From NCBI GenBank assembly GCA_019914995.1, contig CM034126.1:8933001-8997000 (forward strand): 64,000 nt of DNA, written 5' to 3'. The notes beneath the pieces are model-generated. The model was not told the origin of the DNA and searched no databases. It saw nothing but the letters and a program-made list of their open reading frames with translations. Of this stretch, positions 61,037 through 64,000 are shown one piece after another; the first letter of the stretch is position 1; every line of letters starts with the position of its first letter. The DNA comes from Acanthochlamys bracteata (taxonomy: Eukaryota > Streptophyta > Magnoliopsida > Pandanales > Velloziaceae). The translations under genes and the position numbers were made by a program.

Positions 61037-64000
61037 ATAATGACAAACAAATTAAGAATTATTGATTTATGTTTTTGTAAACATCAATTTGACTTGGAAA
61101 TTTGCCATACCTTTTCATGACTCCCCCTCAATTGGTGCATCTAATTTACTTACCTGTTTATTGCTCATGGCTCCCTCTCAGATTGAGCCAGAAAATTGTA
61201 TGTAATAATTTTTCTCCTCATTTTTCTCTTCCTTAACAATAATTCTTTTTTCTCTCCCTTTTGTTATCTCAAGAAGCTTGTATATAAAATGCAATATAGC
61301 TAAAATTTGACAGGTTAGGCAGAAGACATAATCAGACAGTCATAACGAAAAGTTCAACCATTCATTTAAGTACAGCTAGGAACAAGTAGATAAACAAGCA
61401 AACATCCAATTGAAACAGTAGTTTAGCTAAGCCTAAGCTAAGTTTTCAACTAAATATTTCTACGCCTAGATAATGTTCGACAGCCAGGAGGTCTAGGATG
61501 TTGATGTTTTGGTTTAGCTGCAGAGGACGGAGGAAGTATTTCTACATCCTCATCAACAAGGACTTGTGAGCTGGAGACCGGTTTGTGAGCTTTGCGTTTT
61601 TGGTTCTTGCGCTTAGGGGGAAGGCTAGGAACGGTTGAGGGAGCCGATGGGGGTTCAGAGATAGGAGGTTCAGTGGTAAGGGGTTCAATGGTAAGGGGTC
61701 TCAGCTGGGGTATCTTGGGATAGTGGTTCTTCCTATAGAGGGGCTTCATAGATGGTGATTGATAATGGCTCAGTTTCTGCATCAGGTTCTTCAGTAGCTC
61801 CTTCAAACAGAAGATTCATAGTTGGGCACTCAGTAGGTGATTCCATGTGCACCGTTTTGCTCATTGCCTTATACGGAGTTCTGAATGGTCATTGCTCCCA
61901 TATCATGGTAATCAGATTCATTTGTTCATGCTCCCGCCATCTTCTCCTGCATTTTCCTTTGCATCCTTCCGCCCATGCACTTGTGCATTTTCCTGAAGTG
62001 TCCTTCCGTCCCATTTCAAATTTTCTCTCGGCCGACTTGGCCTTAGGGTGCTCTGTTGGCAAATAGTATTCTTAAGTTCTTCAAAGGTGGTGTTCAACTT
62101 CTGAATTTCCTTTGTCTGCTCCAGGATGGCTGAGAATGTTTGTCAAGCACTAAGTCAGCTGAGCCGTTGTGGCATTTGCAGAGTTATTGTCAACTGGAGG
62201 GTGCTTAGACGTTAGCCTTTCCTCTGCCTCAGTGATTCCTCTTAAGAACTTTGCATCCATCTTGATCATCTTCTTCACTTGCAGGGCTCCCATAGGCACA
62301 GCCTCAAGTCGGCATATCCTACATATAACATGAGGGTATGGGAAGTGCTTACTGCCGGACTTGGAGACTCTTGTCATGTGGTGCAACATCACCTGACAGA
62401 GGTTTATGGGCAATTTCTTCATCAACCTCCATAGCAGAAATGCGTTGTAGTTGGTGATGATGTTGCGGCTTCCTGACCGAGGAACTATTACTTTGGAGAT
62501 GACATGGCAGAGAGCTCTCGGCAACAGGGGTAAATGTGGCGGCCGACTCATATTGGAGCTTTGTCACAACCTCTGTTTCTAGTGTCTGCTTGAGGTAATT
62601 CAGTTTGGAGTCACTGGCAGGCAGCATCTCCTCTCGGTAGGGTAGATCGAGCATTAGTGACATAGATCGTGCTTCAAGGTTGATTTTAATTCCGTTTACC
62701 ATAGTCTAAACAGAGAAGTTCCCGGTCGAATGAAGATTGGCGTAGAACATTCTGACACAGTCCTCTGAAAATTCTCCCGGCCACTCGTTCAATGCTGTCC
62801 AGCCTTGTGCCTCAAAAAGTTCATCCACCTCAAGTCCGTAGTAGTTGAAGTTGTCGAAATTTATACTTGCCGGCGTCAGAATTGGAATTGCTAGCTACCG
62901 ACTGTATCTTTCGAATTCCTCCTTGCCGGTGAATCTCTCTTCGTTGTCGTGGACAGTTCTGGAGCGTTTTGCCTGAATTTTCTGATTTTTCTTAGCCATT
63001 GCAGAAGTTTGGGGATTCGAGAGGGAGAGAGAAATTTTGAAATGGAGACGACGAACTGTGAGGTGCTGCCCAGTCGGGTTAACTTATAATGCATAGAGCC
63101 TAGTATGAGTCAACTGGGTCATGTGCTCAGCACTTGACCGGTCAGCTGCTTACTATAGTTCTAACAGTTGCAGTCGGCTGTTGTGCGACTGTGATCATGC
63201 TGAAATCTAAGTACGTACAGAGATAGAACAGAGTATAGTTATATGACACGTAATTCTATCTCATGGCAGATTTTTGAGATCGAGTCAAATCCTAAAGGCT
63301 TAGTGAAAATGTCAGCTAGTTGATTTTCGGAATTAACAAAGTTTAACACTATATTATTACATTCAACATGCTCTCTAATGAAATGGTGTCTCAAATCTAT
63401 GTGCTTTGTGTGTGAGTGTTGAATGGGATTTTTGGTTAACTTAATGGCACTCACAGAATATAGGCACATTTTTAAAATCACAGCCAAAATTAAGAAGTTG
63501 TTGTTTTATCTAGAGTACCTGAGAGCAGTAACTTCCAGCAGCTATGTATTCTGCTTCGGCAGTTGACATTGCTACTGAAGCTTGTTTTCTGGAGCACCAT
63601 GAGATTAGGCAACCTCCTAAAAACTGACAAGAACCACTTGTGCTCTTTCTATCAAGCTTGCAGCCACCAAAATCAGCGTTAGCATAAGCATATAGGCTAA
63701 ATTCACAGCCTCTTGGATATAATAATTCTAATTCCTTAGTTCCTACCAAGTATCTAATAATTCGTTTTACAGCTATCATGTGAGACTCTTTTGGATCACT
63801 TTGAAATCTAGCACATAGGCATACACTGAATTGAATGTCCGGTCTACTGGCAGTAAGATAAAGGAGTGATCCAATCATACCTCTATATAATTTCTGATCA
63901 ACTGCTTTACCTGTCTCATCTCGGTTCAGTTTGCAAGAAGTAGACATTGGAGTGCTTATCTCTTTGCTTCCTTCCATGTTGAACTTTTTGATCATATTTT

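Larger units (their letters stand above)
59473..64000 (-). mobile_element. SIRE-like Copia element, 3' part, running off the right edge (fossil)
   Basis: Minus-strand order is RNase H (about 63.24-64.0 kb), post-pol region (about 61.4-63.0 kb), purine tract (61022-61036), 3' LTR (59473-61021). The RNase H region carries STPMSTSCKL, the DRKSTSGSCQFLGG motif, STAEAEYIAAGSYCSQ and [11 protein letters not shown], all typical of Copia. The post-pol region includes a part starting MAKKNQKIQAKRSR that resembles the putative plant transposon protein domain found after pol in SIRE/Maximus-type (env-like bearing) Copia elements, then a Pro/Ser/Lys-rich part (about 61450-61800). The 5' LTR and most of pol lie outside the window. 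The visible part is broken, with a handful of breaks. It has inserted in the RNase H region of the old Copia at 55.6-59.5 kb. Confidence 0.85.

Overview
The window is nuclear DNA of a flowering plant, almost certainly a eudicot. It is AT-rich, with intron-containing genes of plant families (an EAF1-type NuA4 subunit and a bHLH92-like factor), plant retrotransposon lineages (Copia of TNT1 and SIRE type, a Gypsy/Tekay-type LTR), an endogenous pararetrovirus fossil and several MITEs. I cannot name the genus.

Layout. 1-371 (minus) holds a broken C-terminal exon resembling XRCC4. 1808-8111 is a Copia retrotransposon with both LTRs and a TGTTC target-site duplication; a 1.55 kb solo LTR of a SIRE-like family sits inside it. 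8971-9565 and 19262-19716 are two related MITEs lying inside TA microsatellites. About 10.4-10.8 kb is a coiled-coil fragment of an NLR resistance gene. 13076-14410 (plus) is an apparently intact three-exon bHLH gene of 306 residues. 14.4-21.9 kb is intergenic, made of MITEs, a Copia reverse-transcriptase scrap and simple repeats.

The main gene is on the minus strand from about 38.1 kb down to about 22 kb. It encodes a chromatin-modification protein EAF1 homologue (HSA plus SANT domains, Gln-rich tail). I assembled 21 coding exons whose phases all agree and give 1939 codons. It has a 5' UTR intron, a likely 3' UTR intron and one GC-AG intron.

From 38.7 kb to the right edge the window is a repeat graveyard. 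A pararetrovirus (Caulimoviridae) fossil at about 38.7-45 kb is interrupted by a hAT-like non-autonomous element (40875-41715) and a 2.7 kb Tekay-type solo LTR (42131-44816). An old minus-strand Copia (about 47.1-53 kb) contains a second SIRE-like solo LTR. An old plus-strand Copia (about 55.7-59.5 kb) is cut by a third member of the same SIRE-like family, which runs minus strand from its 3' LTR (59473-61021) off the right edge with RNase H and a post-pol region.

The two live-looking genes are regulatory: EAF1 is a scaffold of histone acetylation, and bHLH92-like proteins are stress-linked transcription factors. Nothing in the sequence links them functionally. No RNA genes, CRISPR arrays or operons were found.
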